Shown piece after piece: positions 20,883 to 31,508 of a stretch of DNA of 64,000 bases. The notes under the pieces are model-generated. The model made no database searches and had not been told where the DNA came from. It saw nothing but the letters and a program-made list of their open reading frames with translations. Source of the DNA: Caballeronia catudaia (lineage in GTDB: Bacteria > Pseudomonadota > Gammaproteobacteria > Burkholderiales > Burkholderiaceae); assembly GCF_001544755.2 (NCBI RefSeq), contig NZ_FCOF02000002.1:1-64000 (forward strand), given 5' to 3'. The stretch's first letter is position 1. Each line of letters begins with the position of its first letter. A program made the translations under genes and the position numbers.

Positions 20883-22619
20883 ATGAAAGCATCCCGTTTC
20901 TTCATCGGCACCCTGAAAGAAGCTCCCGCCGACGCCGAGATCGTCAGCCACAAGCTGATGATGCGCGCCGGCATGATCCGCCGCGTCGCGGGCGGCATCT
21001 ACGATTACATGCCGATCGGCCTGCGCTCGGTGCGCAAGGTCGAAGCCATCGTGCGTGAAGAGATGAACCGCGCGGGCGCGCTCGAACTGCTGATGCCCGC
21101 CGTGCAGCCCGCCGAGCTGTGGCAGGAGTCGGGCCGCTGGGAGCAGTACGGCCCGGAACTTCTGCGCTTCAAGGACCGCCACGAGCGCGATTTCGTGATG
21201 GGCCCGACGCACGAGGAAGTCGTGACGGACATCGCGCGCCGCGAGATCAAGAGCTATCGGCAGTTGCCGGTGAACTTCTACCAGATCCAGACGAAGTTCC
21301 GCGACGAAATCCGTCCGCGTTTCGGCGTGATGCGCGGCCGCGAGTTCATCATGAAGGACGCCTATTCCTTCGATAAGGACCTCGACGGCCTCGCCGAGAC
21401 GTATCGCAAGATGTACGACGCGTACGTGCGCATCTTCACGCGCATCGGTCTCGACTTCCGCGCGGTCGCGGCGGACAACGGCTCGATCGGCGGCAGCGGC
21501 TCGCACGAATTTCACGTGATCGCCGAGACGGGCGAGGACGACATCGCGTATTGCCCGAGTTCGGACTACGCGGCCAACGTCGAAGCGGCCGATGCCTTGC
21601 CGCTCATCGCGCAACGCGCCGCCCCCACGGAAGCGTTGAAGAAGACGCCGACGCCCGGCGCCGCGAAATGCGAGGCGGTCGCGCAGCTTCTGAGCATTCC
21701 GCTCGAGAAGACCATCAAGTCGATCGTGCTCGCGACGGAGAACGAAGGCGCCGAGCCGACCATTTGGCTCTTGATGCTGCGCGGCGATCATTCGCTCAAC
21801 GACATCAAGACGAGCAAGCTGCCGGGCCTCGCGGGCTATCGTTTTGCGACGGAAGCCGAAATTATCGAATGGTTCGGCACGCCGCCGGGCTATCTCGGCC
21901 CGATCGGCACGAAAAAGCCGGTGCGCGTGATCGCGGATCGCACGGTCGCGAACATGAGCGATTTCGTCGTCGGCACGAACGAGGTCGATTACCACACGAC
22001 CGGCGTGAACTGGGGCCGCGATCTGCCCGAGCCGGAAGTGGCGGATATCCGCAATGTCGTCGCGGGCGATCCGTCGCCGGACGGCAAGGGCGCACTGGAA
22101 ATCTGCCGTGGCATCGAAGTGGGCCACGTGTTCCAGCTCGGCACGAAGTATTCGGATTCGATGGGCGCGACGTTCCTCGACGAGAACGGCAAGCCCGCGC
22201 CGATGCAGATGGGCTGCTACGGCATCGGCGTGACGCGTGTGCTGGGCGCGGCGATCGAACAGAACTTCGATGACAAGGGCATCATCTGGCCGGAAGCCAT
22301 CGCGCCGTTCGAAGTCGTGATCTGCCCGATGGGCTACGACCGCAGCGACGCCGTGCGCGAGCAGGCCGACAAGCTCTACGCAACGTTGCAGCAAGCGGGG
22401 ATCGACGTGATTCTCGACGATCGCGGCGAGCGTCCGGGCGTGATGTTCGCGGACTGGGAGCTGATCGGCGTGCCGCATCGCATCGTGATCGGCGATCGTG
22501 GTCTGAAGGAGGGCAAGTTGGAGTATCAGGGCCGCCGCGATACCGAAGCCACGCTGCTGCCGGTCGATGAAGCCGCTGACGCCGTCATCGGAAAAGTGCG
22601 GGCCGCGCTCGGGAAGTAA
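20883..22619 (+). CDS. proS: Prolyl-tRNA synthetase (bacterial type with editing domain)
   Basis: A 578-residue class II synthetase. It has the class II core motifs (motif 2 with [21 protein letters not shown]), an inserted YbaK-like editing domain (about 235-400), motif 3 [14 protein letters not shown], and an anticodon-binding domain at the C-terminus. Editing removes mischarged alanine. The beginning [20 protein letters not shown] is conserved. Its stop overlaps the MarC gene by one base. Confidence 0.97.
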   Translation: MKASRFFIGTLKEAPADAEIVSHKLMMRAGMIRRVAGGIYDYMPIGLRSVRKVEAIVREEMNRAGALELLMPAVQPAELWQESGRWEQYGPELLRFKDRHERDFVMGPTHEEVVTDIARREIKSYRQLPVNFYQIQTKFRDEIRPRFGVMRGREFIMKDAYSFDKDLDGLAETYRKMYDAYVRIFTRIGLDFRAVAADNGSIGGSGSHEFHVIAETGEDDIAYCPSSDYAANVEAADALPLIAQRAAPTEALKKTPTPGAAKCEAVAQLLSIPLEKTIKSIVLATENEGAEPTIWLLMLRGDHSLNDIKTSKLPGLAGYRFATEAEIIEWFGTPPGYLGPIGTKKPVRVIADRTVANMSDFVVGTNEVDYHTTGVNWGRDLPEPEVADIRNVVAGDPSPDGKGALEICRGIEVGHVFQLGTKYSDSMGATFLDENGKPAPMQMGCYGIGVTRVLGAAIEQNFDDKGIIWPEAIAPFEVVICPMGYDRSDAVREQADKLYATLQQAGIDVILDDRGERPGVMFADWELIGVPHRIVIGDRGLKEGKLEYQGRRDTEATLLPVDEAADAVIGKVRAALGK

Positions 22620-23221
22620 TGCAGTACAACTTCCTTTCGGCGACGATCCTGCTGCTGCTGATCACCGATCCGCTCGGCAACATTCCGATCTTCATCAACG
22701 CGTTGCGCGGCGTCGCGAAAGAGCGGCGCCGCGTCGTGATCTTGCGGGAAGTCGCGATCGCGTTCGGCATCCTGCTGGTGTTCATGATGGCGGGCGACCG
22801 CTTTCTGCGCGCGATGAATCTGACGGATTTGTCGTTGCGCATCGGCGGCGGGATCGTGTTGTTTCTGATCGCATTGCGGATGATTTTCCCGCATCCGGAC
22901 GGCGCGATGGGCGGCGATTCTCGCGGCGGAGAACCTTTGATCGTGCCGCTCGCGATTCCGGCGCTGGCCGGGCCGTCGGCGCTCGCGACGGTGATGCTGC
23001 TGACGTCGCAGGCGCCGGGCAAGATGCTCGAATGGGTCGGCGCGCTGACCGTCACGATGATCGTCTGCGCGACGGTGCTGGTCCTTGCCGAGAAGATTCA
23101 GCAGTGGCTCGGCGAGCGTGTCGTCACTGCGTTCGAGAGATTGATGGGGCTCGTGCTAGTGGCGATTTCCGTCGAGATGATGTTGACGGGGATACGCACT
23201 TTCGTGCATCAGCTTCAATGA
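22619..23221 (+). CDS. MarC-family integral membrane protein
   Basis: A 200-residue protein with six predicted membrane helices and the MarC (NAAT) motifs ITDPLGNIPIF near 15-25 and PLAIPALAGP near 109-118. The MarC family was once linked to multiple antibiotic resistance, but its substrate is unresolved. The start ATG overlaps the proS stop (TAATG), so it is coupled to proS. A terminator follows directly. Confidence 0.88.
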   Translation: MQYNFLSATILLLLITDPLGNIPIFINALRGVAKERRRVVILREVAIAFGILLVFMMAGDRFLRAMNLTDLSLRIGGGIVLFLIALRMIFPHPDGAMGGDSRGGEPLIVPLAIPALAGPSALATVMLLTSQAPGKMLEWVGALTVTMIVCATVLVLAEKIQQWLGERVVTAFERLMGLVLVAISVEMMLTGIRTFVHQLQ

Positions 23222-23223
23222 AA

Positions 23224-23245
23224 AAAGCGGCCGGTCGGCCGCTTT
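23224..23245. terminator. Terminator between the MarC gene and hpt
   Basis: A perfect 9-bp stem AAAGCGGCC/GGCCGCTTT with loop GGTC and flanking A and T runs, between convergent genes. Confidence 0.85.
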
Positions 23246-23263
23246 CTTTTTGCGAGGCGCGAA

Positions 23264-23815
23264 TCACGCGCCCTCGGTCAACGCCCGAATCGTCGGCAGA
23301 TTCCGCCAATAGCCTTTCGCATCCATCCCGCACCCGAACACGTACCGATCCGGCACTTCGAAACCGCAGAAATCCGGGCGCAGCGGCTTCGCCTTCGGGA
23401 TGATCTTTTCGCACAGCACCGCCGACAGAAACGTCTTCGCGCCCATCGCCATGATGCGGTCGCGGATTGCGGCCATCGTTTCGCCTTCGTCGAGGATGTC
23501 GTCGAGCACGAGCACCACGCGGTCCTTCACCGATTCCGCCGGCGCCACGCGCCATTGCATCTCGCTGCCGCCCTTGATGGCGTTGCGATAGCGCGTCAGG
23601 TGGATGTAATCGAATTCGAGCGGGAAATCCAGATGCGGCAGCAGCATGCCGGTGAACACGGCCGCGCCCCCCATCACCGAAAGCACGAGCGGGAAGTCGT
23701 CTTGCGTCGCCGCCTTGATGGACGAGGCCATCTTGCCGATGGATGCGTTGACTTCGTCAGCCGTCACGATCTCTTCGGAGTGGCTGAAAATATGGAGGGC
23801 TTCTTCGCGATTCAT
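23264..23815 (-). CDS. hpt: Hypoxanthine(-guanine) phosphoribosyltransferase
   Basis: A 183-residue purine salvage phosphoribosyltransferase. The PRPP-binding loop VLVLDDILDEGET is near 98-110 and a pyrophosphate-loop-like SVMGGAAVFTG near 46-56. It makes IMP (and possibly GMP) from the base and PRPP. The C-terminal YVFGCGMDAKGYWRNLP is typical of the gamma/beta-proteobacterial hypoxanthine type. A xanthine-guanine specificity cannot be excluded from sequence alone. Confidence 0.87.
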   Translation of the reverse strand: MNREEALHIFSHSEEIVTADEVNASIGKMASSIKAATQDDFPLVLSVMGGAAVFTGMLLPHLDFPLEFDYIHLTRYRNAIKGGSEMQWRVAPAESVKDRVVLVLDDILDEGETMAAIRDRIMAMGAKTFLSAVLCEKIIPKAKPLRPDFCGFEVPDRYVFGCGMDAKGYWRNLPTIRALTEGA

Positions 23816-23879
23816 AAGGGGAAGCGGGAAAGGCTGACTTCTTAGTGTGGAAAAAAACGGCGGCGTGCGCCATATGATA

Positions 23880-23924
23880 AACCCGCGCTTCTTTCGAGTC
23901 GGACGACCGAAGAGGACGCGGGTT
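23880..23924 (-). terminator. Putative ffh terminator
   Basis: An 8-bp GC-rich stem AACCCGCG/CGCGGGTT encloses a second imperfect stem (CTTCTTTCG region with CGAAGAGG), 15 bp after the ffh stop. The U run on the minus strand is short, so termination is probable but not certain. Confidence 0.45.
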
Positions 23925-23939
23925 CAATAAAAGTGTGTG

Positions 23940-25307
23940 TCAGCGCATGCCGGGCAACATGCCCTTCATGCCGCGCATCATTTTCTGAAGGTTGCCGCCC
24001 TTCAGCTTCTTCATCATGCCGCGCATCTGCTCGTACTGATTGAGCATGCGGTTCACTTCCTGCACGTGCACGCCTGCGCCCGCGGCAATGCGGCGTTTGC
24101 GCGCGGCCTTGATGAGCTCGGGCTTCGCGCGCTCCTTGATGGTCATGGAGTTGATGATGCCTTCCATGCGGCGCATCTGTTTCTCGGCGTTGTTCATGTC
24201 CGCGCCTTGCGCCGCCTGCTGGAACTGCGCCGGCAGTTTGTCCATGAGCGATGACAGGCCGCCCATGTTCTTCATCTGCGCGAGTTGCGCCTTGAAGTCG
24301 TTCAGGTCGAAGTCGCCGCCTTTCTTGACCTTGTCGGCGAGCTTCTGCGCGGTGGCCGTATCGACGCCGCGCTGAGCCTCCTCGACGAGCGCCAGAATGT
24401 CGCCCATGCCGAGAATCCGGTTCGCCATGCGGTCCGGATGGAAGACTTCGAGGCCGTCGAGCTTTTCCGCGACGCCGACGAACTTGATCGGCTTGCCCGT
24501 GACGTGACGCACCGAGAGCGCCGCGCCGCCGCGCGAATCGCCGTCGAGCTTGGTGAGCACGACGCCGGTGAGCGGCAGCGCGTCGTTGAACGCTTTGGCC
24601 GTGTTGACGGCGTCCTGACCCAGCATGGCATCGACGACGAAGAGCGTTTCAGCGGGCTTCAGCAGCGTGTGCAGCTCGCTGATCTCGTTCATCATCGCTT
24701 CGTCGATGCCGAGGCGGCCGGCCGTATCGACGATCACGACATCGTGATAATGGCGCTTTGCCCAGTCGATCGCCGCGCGCGCGATGTCCGCGGGCTTCTG
24801 ATTCGGCTCCGACGGGAAGAAATCCGCGCCGACCTGTTCGGTCACCGTCTGCAACTGACGAATAGCAGCGGGGCGATAAACGTCGACGGAAACGGTGAGC
24901 ACCTTCTTCTTGCTCTTCTCACGCAAGATCTTGGCGAGCTTGCCGGTGGTCGTGGTCTTACCCGCGCCCTGGAGACCGGCCATCAGAATGACCGCGGGCG
25001 GCGCGACGGCAAGATTCAGTTCGGCGGCCTTGCCTTCGTAATCGCCGCCGATCACGGCTGTCAGTTCTTTCTGCACGACGCCGACGAGCGCCTGACCCGG
25101 CGACAGGCTCGACAGTACTTCCTCGCCGAGCGCCTTTTCCTTCACCTTCGCGATGAACTCGCGCACGACCGGCAGCGCCACGTCCGCTTCGAGCAGCGCC
25201 AGACGGACTTCCCGCAACATCTCTTGCGTGTTGGCCTCGGTGAGCCGAGCCTCGCCACGGAGCGTCTTGACGACGCGCGCCATCCGTTGAGTCAGATTAT
25301 CGAGCAT
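23940..25307 (-). CDS. ffh: Signal recognition particle protein Ffh
   Basis: Ffh, 455 residues. It has an N domain (about 1-90), a G domain with P-loop GLQGAGKT at 111-118 and the DTAGRLGID and TKLDGDSRGG motifs, and a methionine-rich M domain (about 325-455) that binds 4.5S RNA and signal peptides. The end MMRGMKGMLPGMR is typical. The ATG at 25307 (MLDNLTQRMARVV) is the conserved start. It is divergent from the CcsA-like gene, as in many proteobacteria. Confidence 0.97.
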   Translation of the reverse strand: MLDNLTQRMARVVKTLRGEARLTEANTQEMLREVRLALLEADVALPVVREFIAKVKEKALGEEVLSSLSPGQALVGVVQKELTAVIGGDYEGKAAELNLAVAPPAVILMAGLQGAGKTTTTGKLAKILREKSKKKVLTVSVDVYRPAAIRQLQTVTEQVGADFFPSEPNQKPADIARAAIDWAKRHYHDVVIVDTAGRLGIDEAMMNEISELHTLLKPAETLFVVDAMLGQDAVNTAKAFNDALPLTGVVLTKLDGDSRGGAALSVRHVTGKPIKFVGVAEKLDGLEVFHPDRMANRILGMGDILALVEEAQRGVDTATAQKLADKVKKGGDFDLNDFKAQLAQMKNMGGLSSLMDKLPAQFQQAAQGADMNNAEKQMRRMEGIINSMTIKERAKPELIKAARKRRIAAGAGVHVQEVNRMLNQYEQMRGMMKKLKGGNLQKMMRGMKGMLPGMR

Positions 25308-25417
25308 GGGGAAATGGTAGAAAATGCGGCCCTTTTTCGATGCAAAACGACGTGCCGCCCCGCGCTGACGCAAGGGGGAAACCGTCGTGGATCAAGGGCC
25401 TAGTGTAAACTTCGAAC

Positions 25418-26338
25418 ATGGATATTGTACTGTATGCCCTCACTGCGCTTCTCTACGGCGGACTGGCCGTGGCGGGCTGGCGCGCGCATCGCCACACGGC
25501 CGTGGAGCCGGCGCTGGCCGGCGTGCCTACGGGCATCGCGCCGGCCGCTGCGCCCAAAAAGTCGCCGGACATGAGCGCGGGCATGGGTCATTCGGGCCGC
25601 GCTCTATTATTAATAGCGCTGCTCGTGCACGGCCTGCTGCTGCACACGACGATCTTCCCCCAGAACGCGATGGTCTTCGGCTTCGCGTTCGCGCTCTCCG
25701 CGATGTTCTGGCTCGGCGCGGGCATCTACTGGATCGAAAGTTTCTTCTTCCCGCTCGACGGCTTGCGTCTGCTCGTGCTGCCGCTCGCGTGCATCGCGTC
25801 GCTGTTGCCGCTCCTGTTCGGCGGCGTGCGCGTGCTCTCGTATTCCGCCGCGCCGATGTTCAAGCTGCACTTCCTGATCGCGAACATCGCGTACGGGCTG
25901 TTCGCGATCGCCGCGCTGCACGCCGTGCTCATGCTCATGCTCGAACGCCGCCTGCAACGCATGCGCGGCATGGCCACGCGTCATACCGGCAACGGCTGGC
26001 TCACGAGTTGGCTGGACACGCTGCCGCCGCTGCTGACGCTCGAAAAACTGCTGTTCCGTCTGATCGCGGCCGGTTTCGTGCTGCTCACGCTCACGCTCGT
26101 GTCGGGCATCGCGTTCAACGAACAACTGGTCGATCGCGCATTGCGCCTCGATCACAAAACCGTGTTCGCCTTCCTCTCCTGGCTGATGTTCGGCGCGCTG
26201 CTCACCGCGCGCCGCATCTCCGGATGGCGCGGACGCGCCGCGTTGCGCTGGGTGCTCGCTTCGTTCGCCGCGCTGCTGCTCGCGTATGTCGGCAGCCGCT
26301 TCGTGTTCGAAGTGCTGCTGCATCGCGCGGTCGTCTGA
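25418..26338 (+). CDS. CcsA/YpjD-like cytochrome c assembly family membrane protein
   Basis: A 306-residue protein with about eight hydrophobic segments, related to the heme-handling CcsA/CcmC family and equivalent in position to E. coli ypjD (corE), which also sits divergently beside ffh. The family-type histidine contexts FKLHFLIANIAYGLF and LDHKTVFAFLSWLMFG are present. The WGxWWxWD heme-handling motif of true CcsA was not seen, so a role in cytochrome c maturation is only inferred. It is followed 37 bp later by the PP0621-type gene. Confidence 0.75.
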   Translation: MDIVLYALTALLYGGLAVAGWRAHRHTAVEPALAGVPTGIAPAAAPKKSPDMSAGMGHSGRALLLIALLVHGLLLHTTIFPQNAMVFGFAFALSAMFWLGAGIYWIESFFFPLDGLRLLVLPLACIASLLPLLFGGVRVLSYSAAPMFKLHFLIANIAYGLFAIAALHAVLMLMLERRLQRMRGMATRHTGNGWLTSWLDTLPPLLTLEKLLFRLIAAGFVLLTLTLVSGIAFNEQLVDRALRLDHKTVFAFLSWLMFGALLTARRISGWRGRAALRWVLASFAALLLAYVGSRFVFEVLLHRAVV

Positions 26339-26375
26339 GCGCGGGAAGGGCGCACTTTTATCGGCATTTGAAACG

Positions 26376-26705
26376 ATGCGAAATTTCATCTTCCTTATCG
26401 TCCTGTTCTTTGTGTTCCAGTGGCTCCTGAAGAAACTGCGCCGCGCGAACGAGCGCGCGCAGCAGGGCGATGCACAAGCGGGCGGCGCGACCGCCGGAGG
26501 CGCGTCCGGCGCGCGTCGGACGAACCACGGCAACGGCGCCGCTTCGCACGACGCGCCGCAGCTCGCCGATCCGCTCATCCGCTGCGCGCAATGCGGCGTG
26601 CATACGCCGCGCAGCGAATCCATCGTTGTCGCGGGCCAGCGCTTCTGCTGCGCCGATCACGCGCGCCACTACGCGGCTCGTCCGACCGGCCGCGACGCGC
26701 GATGA
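26376..26705 (+). CDS. PP0621-family small membrane-anchored zinc-ribbon-like protein
   Basis: A 109-residue protein. One N-terminal membrane helix (about 3-18, FIFLIVLFFVFQWLL) is followed by a Gly/Ala-rich linker and a cysteine-containing end (RCAQCGVHTP ... RFCCADHARHY) that could bind a metal. This layout matches the PP0621 family of unknown function. The start codon at 26376 places the helix at the very N-terminus. It overlaps ampD by 4 bp (ATGA), so the two are translationally coupled. Confidence 0.7.
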   Translation: MRNFIFLIVLFFVFQWLLKKLRRANERAQQGDAQAGGATAGGASGARRTNHGNGAASHDAPQLADPLIRCAQCGVHTPRSESIVVAGQRFCCADHARHYAARPTGRDAR

Positions 26706-27304
26706 ACGCTCACGTCCCATCGAAGCGGGATCCGCACATCGACGCGCAAGGCTGGCTCACGAACGCGACGCGCCTGCCGTCGCCAAACTTCGAGGGGCGT
26801 CCGGACAACGCGGCGCCGACGCTCATCGTCGTGCACAACATCAGCTTGCCGCCCGATGATTTCACAACGAACGCGATCGCCGATTTCTTCCTCAACACGC
26901 TCGATCACGATGCGCATCCGTACTTCGATCACCTGCGCGGCACGCGCGTGTCGGCGCACTTCGTGATCCGCCGCGACGGCGAGACGCAGCAGTTCGTCTC
27001 CTGCGATGAACGCGCGTGGCACGCGGGCGTCTCGTCGTTCTGCGGACGCGAGCGCTGCAACGATTTTTCGATCGGCATCGAGCTCGAAGGCAGCGACCGC
27101 GTGCCGTTCGAAGACGCGCAATACGAAGCGCTCGCGCGGCTTGCGCGCATCATCGTGAAGCGCTATCCGATCGACGCGGTGGCCGGTCATTCCGACATCG
27201 CGCCCGGCCGCAAGACCGATCCCGGTCCTCACTTCGACTGGCCGCGCCTGCGTCACGACAGCGCGCTGCCACCGTCCTTCTTCCCCTTTCTGTCGAACAT
27301 CTGA
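26702..27304 (+). CDS. ampD: AmpD, 1,6-anhydro-N-acetylmuramyl-L-alanine amidase
   Basis: A 200-residue amidase_2 (peptidoglycan recognition-type) enzyme that recycles anhydro-muropeptides in the cytoplasm and so controls AmpR-type signalling. The zinc ligands are visible: His45 in VVHN, and the His and Asp in GHSDIAPGRKTDPG near 160-172. It has no signal peptide, which favours cytoplasmic AmpD over periplasmic relatives. It is coupled to the upstream gene by an ATGA overlap. Confidence 0.92.
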   Translation: MNAHVPSKRDPHIDAQGWLTNATRLPSPNFEGRPDNAAPTLIVVHNISLPPDDFTTNAIADFFLNTLDHDAHPYFDHLRGTRVSAHFVIRRDGETQQFVSCDERAWHAGVSSFCGRERCNDFSIGIELEGSDRVPFEDAQYEALARLARIIVKRYPIDAVAGHSDIAPGRKTDPGPHFDWPRLRHDSALPPSFFPFLSNI

Positions 27305-27419
27305 CGCGGCGTACGGTCTTTCTCGCTGCGGCGCAACAGCGTCGCGCGCGAGGCCTTGCCGTGCTTTGCGACAGCAAAAGTCAACCCCGCGGTGGCATGT
27401 CGAAGGTAAATAAAACTTT

Positions 27420-27447
27420 TTGAGACTGCCCGGATGTCCACTATACT
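27420..27447 (+). promoter_or_regulatory. Promoter of nrdA
   Basis: TTGAGA (27420-27425), a 16-base spacer and TATACT (27442-27447). The -10 hexamer lies inside the first NrdR box, the usual arrangement for repression of ribonucleotide reductase genes. Confidence 0.7.
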
Positions 27448-27453
27448 TGGTGC
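27438..27453 (+). promoter_or_regulatory. NrdR box 1
   Basis: A 16-bp near-palindrome CCACTATACTTGGTGC matching the NrdR consensus (ACACwATATnTwGTGT) at most positions. It overlaps the -10 element of the nrdA promoter. NrdR is the ATP/dATP-sensing repressor of RNR genes. Confidence 0.72.
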
Positions 27454-27468
27454 CGAAAGACGTACTTG

Positions 27469-27484
27469 GCACTAGATCTTGTGT
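27469..27484 (+). promoter_or_regulatory. NrdR box 2
   Basis: GCACTAGATCTTGTGT, a close match to the NrdR consensus, beginning 31 bp after box 1, about three helical turns, the spacing known for paired NrdR sites. Confidence 0.8.
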
Positions 27485-27490
27485 TGTTGT

Positions 27491-27528
27491 GGCGGCGCCC
27501 GCTCAGCAGAGCCGGCGCCGCCGGCTCT
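27491..27528 (+). promoter_or_regulatory. Mutually exclusive hairpins in the nrdA leader
   Basis: A 9-bp stem GGCGGCGCC (27491-27499) with GGCGCCGCC (27514-27522) overlaps an 8-bp stem AGAGCCGG (27508-27515) with CCGGCTCT (27521-27528). They share bases and cannot form together. The sequence is seen directly; a switching role is inference. Confidence 0.5.
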
Positions 27529-27876
27529 CCGGCGTAGAAGAAGTTTGGCTGGCCCGGGGCGATGCGCGAGGCGGTTCTCTTTGCGAGGAGAGCGTCGCCG
27601 GGCGCATCGGGCGTCAGCGAGCAGCACCGTGAAGAAGGCAAGCTAGCGAGCGCGAGTTGCGTCGACCGACACCGCGCGCCAACGCGGGCACCGCATGAGA
27701 CGCCAAGAACAATGCGGGCCGTAAGCGCCGCGATTCGTGTTATCCGGCCTGCTGCATTCACAGCCCGGCTATACCGCCAAAACACCGCGCGACGGTCATG
27801 AAGTTTCGTGACGTGCGGGGCATAAGTGATAAATCCGCGGACCATCCGCATCATTCGAACACCAGGAGTTTTGCAC

Positions 27877-30870
<2,994 letters not shown>

Positions 30871-30872
30871 GG

Positions 30873-30891
30873 TTCGACTGAGCCAGTCGAA
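30873..30891 (+). other. Hairpin directly after the nrdA stop
   Basis: A perfect 8-bp stem TTCGACTG/CAGTCGAA with a 3-base loop, 2 bases after the nrdA stop. There is no T run, so it is more likely an mRNA 3'-end structure than an intrinsic terminator. Confidence 0.4.
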
Positions 30892-30969
30892 GCGGGCCGG
30901 TATCGGGGCAGCTTTATGATTGCTTCGGTGTCGGTCCGTTTTTGTTTTTCTGGGCTTTCGGGGAATCCT

Positions 30970-31500
30970 GTTTTCGTGTTGGTTTATTGGCGTTGCCCCT
31001 GTGCGGGGCGGCACCTACTTTCTTTGCTCGGGACCAGAGTAAGCGCTAAAGCGCCAACTCTGGTCGACGCAAAGAAAGTAGGCAAAGAAAGCAACTCTCC
31101 CCAGCCTAAGCACTTCACACCGGCCGCGGCACAGGCGATCGATCTAATGGCCCCCGGAGTAGCGAGTGCTCTCGAAGGACTAACCGGGCGTGGATCGCGC
31201 ACGGTCTGCCGCCCGATAACGTTAAGCGAACCGGTTCAGCACGAAAGGGTTCCGGCACAGCGCTACGCGCTGCCGCAGGGTCTGCGACGGAAGCCAATCA
31301 ACCGCGAGAGCAGCGCGATCGAAGCGTTAGCAAAGAAGCGCACGCAAACCCGATTGACCGATCGGCCGCGAAGCGGGCTGGAGCTAAATGGTGCTGAACC
31401 AGTCAGTTGTGCGGTGCGATGTGTCAGACCGTGCGCGATCCAAGCCCGGTGAGACCTACGAGAACACTCGCTACTCTGGGGGCAGCGCCAACAGCAAAGA
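30970..31500. repeat. Dispersed large palindromic repeat, copy A
   Basis: About 530 bp of sequence shared in order with the region at 58235-58833: a conserved TTCGTGT-GGTTT end, a pyrimidine/purine hairpin block (CTTTCTTTGC / GCAAAGAAAG), the block CCCCAGCCTAAGCACTTCAC, then 51-bp inverted arms at 31158-31208 and 31425-31475 (about 46 of 51 positions complementary), with GGTTCAGCAC-type repeats between them. It lies between nrdA and the convergent MFS gene, ending a few bases before the MFS stop. The right outer end looks truncated compared with the second copy. It encodes no convincing protein. Confidence 0.85.
31014..31082. repeat. Nested hairpin inside repeat copy A
   Basis: An outer perfect 14-bp stem CCTACTTTCTTTGC/GCAAAGAAAGTAGG encloses a perfect 9-bp stem GACCAGAGT/ACTCTGGTC, which itself encloses GCGCTAAAGCGC. 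At the second locus the left copy has only the short outer stem with a 4-base loop, so this copy is the extended version. Confidence 0.85.
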
Positions 31501-31508
31501 AGCGACCC

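Larger units (their letters stand above)
27305..27876 (+). other. Intergenic region and long leader of nrdA (572 bp)
   Basis: There is no gene here. It holds the nrdA promoter, two NrdR boxes and, downstream of the promoter, about 420 bases of GC-rich untranslated leader with strong overlapping hairpins (27491-27528). A ribosome-binding site AGGAG (27864-27868) precedes nrdA. Confidence 0.7.

Noticed and set aside
30984-31202. Small frames inside the repeats (for example 30984-31202 and 58176-58430, with KCLGWG-like text)
   Set aside because: Similar frames recur because the repeat DNA recurs. They read through the hairpin and inverted arms and have no independent sign of translation; such frames are often over-annotated as hypothetical proteins.
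30970-31500. Insertion sequence
   Set aside because: There is no transposase or DDE motif in or near the repeat; it is better described as a non-coding palindromic repeat.
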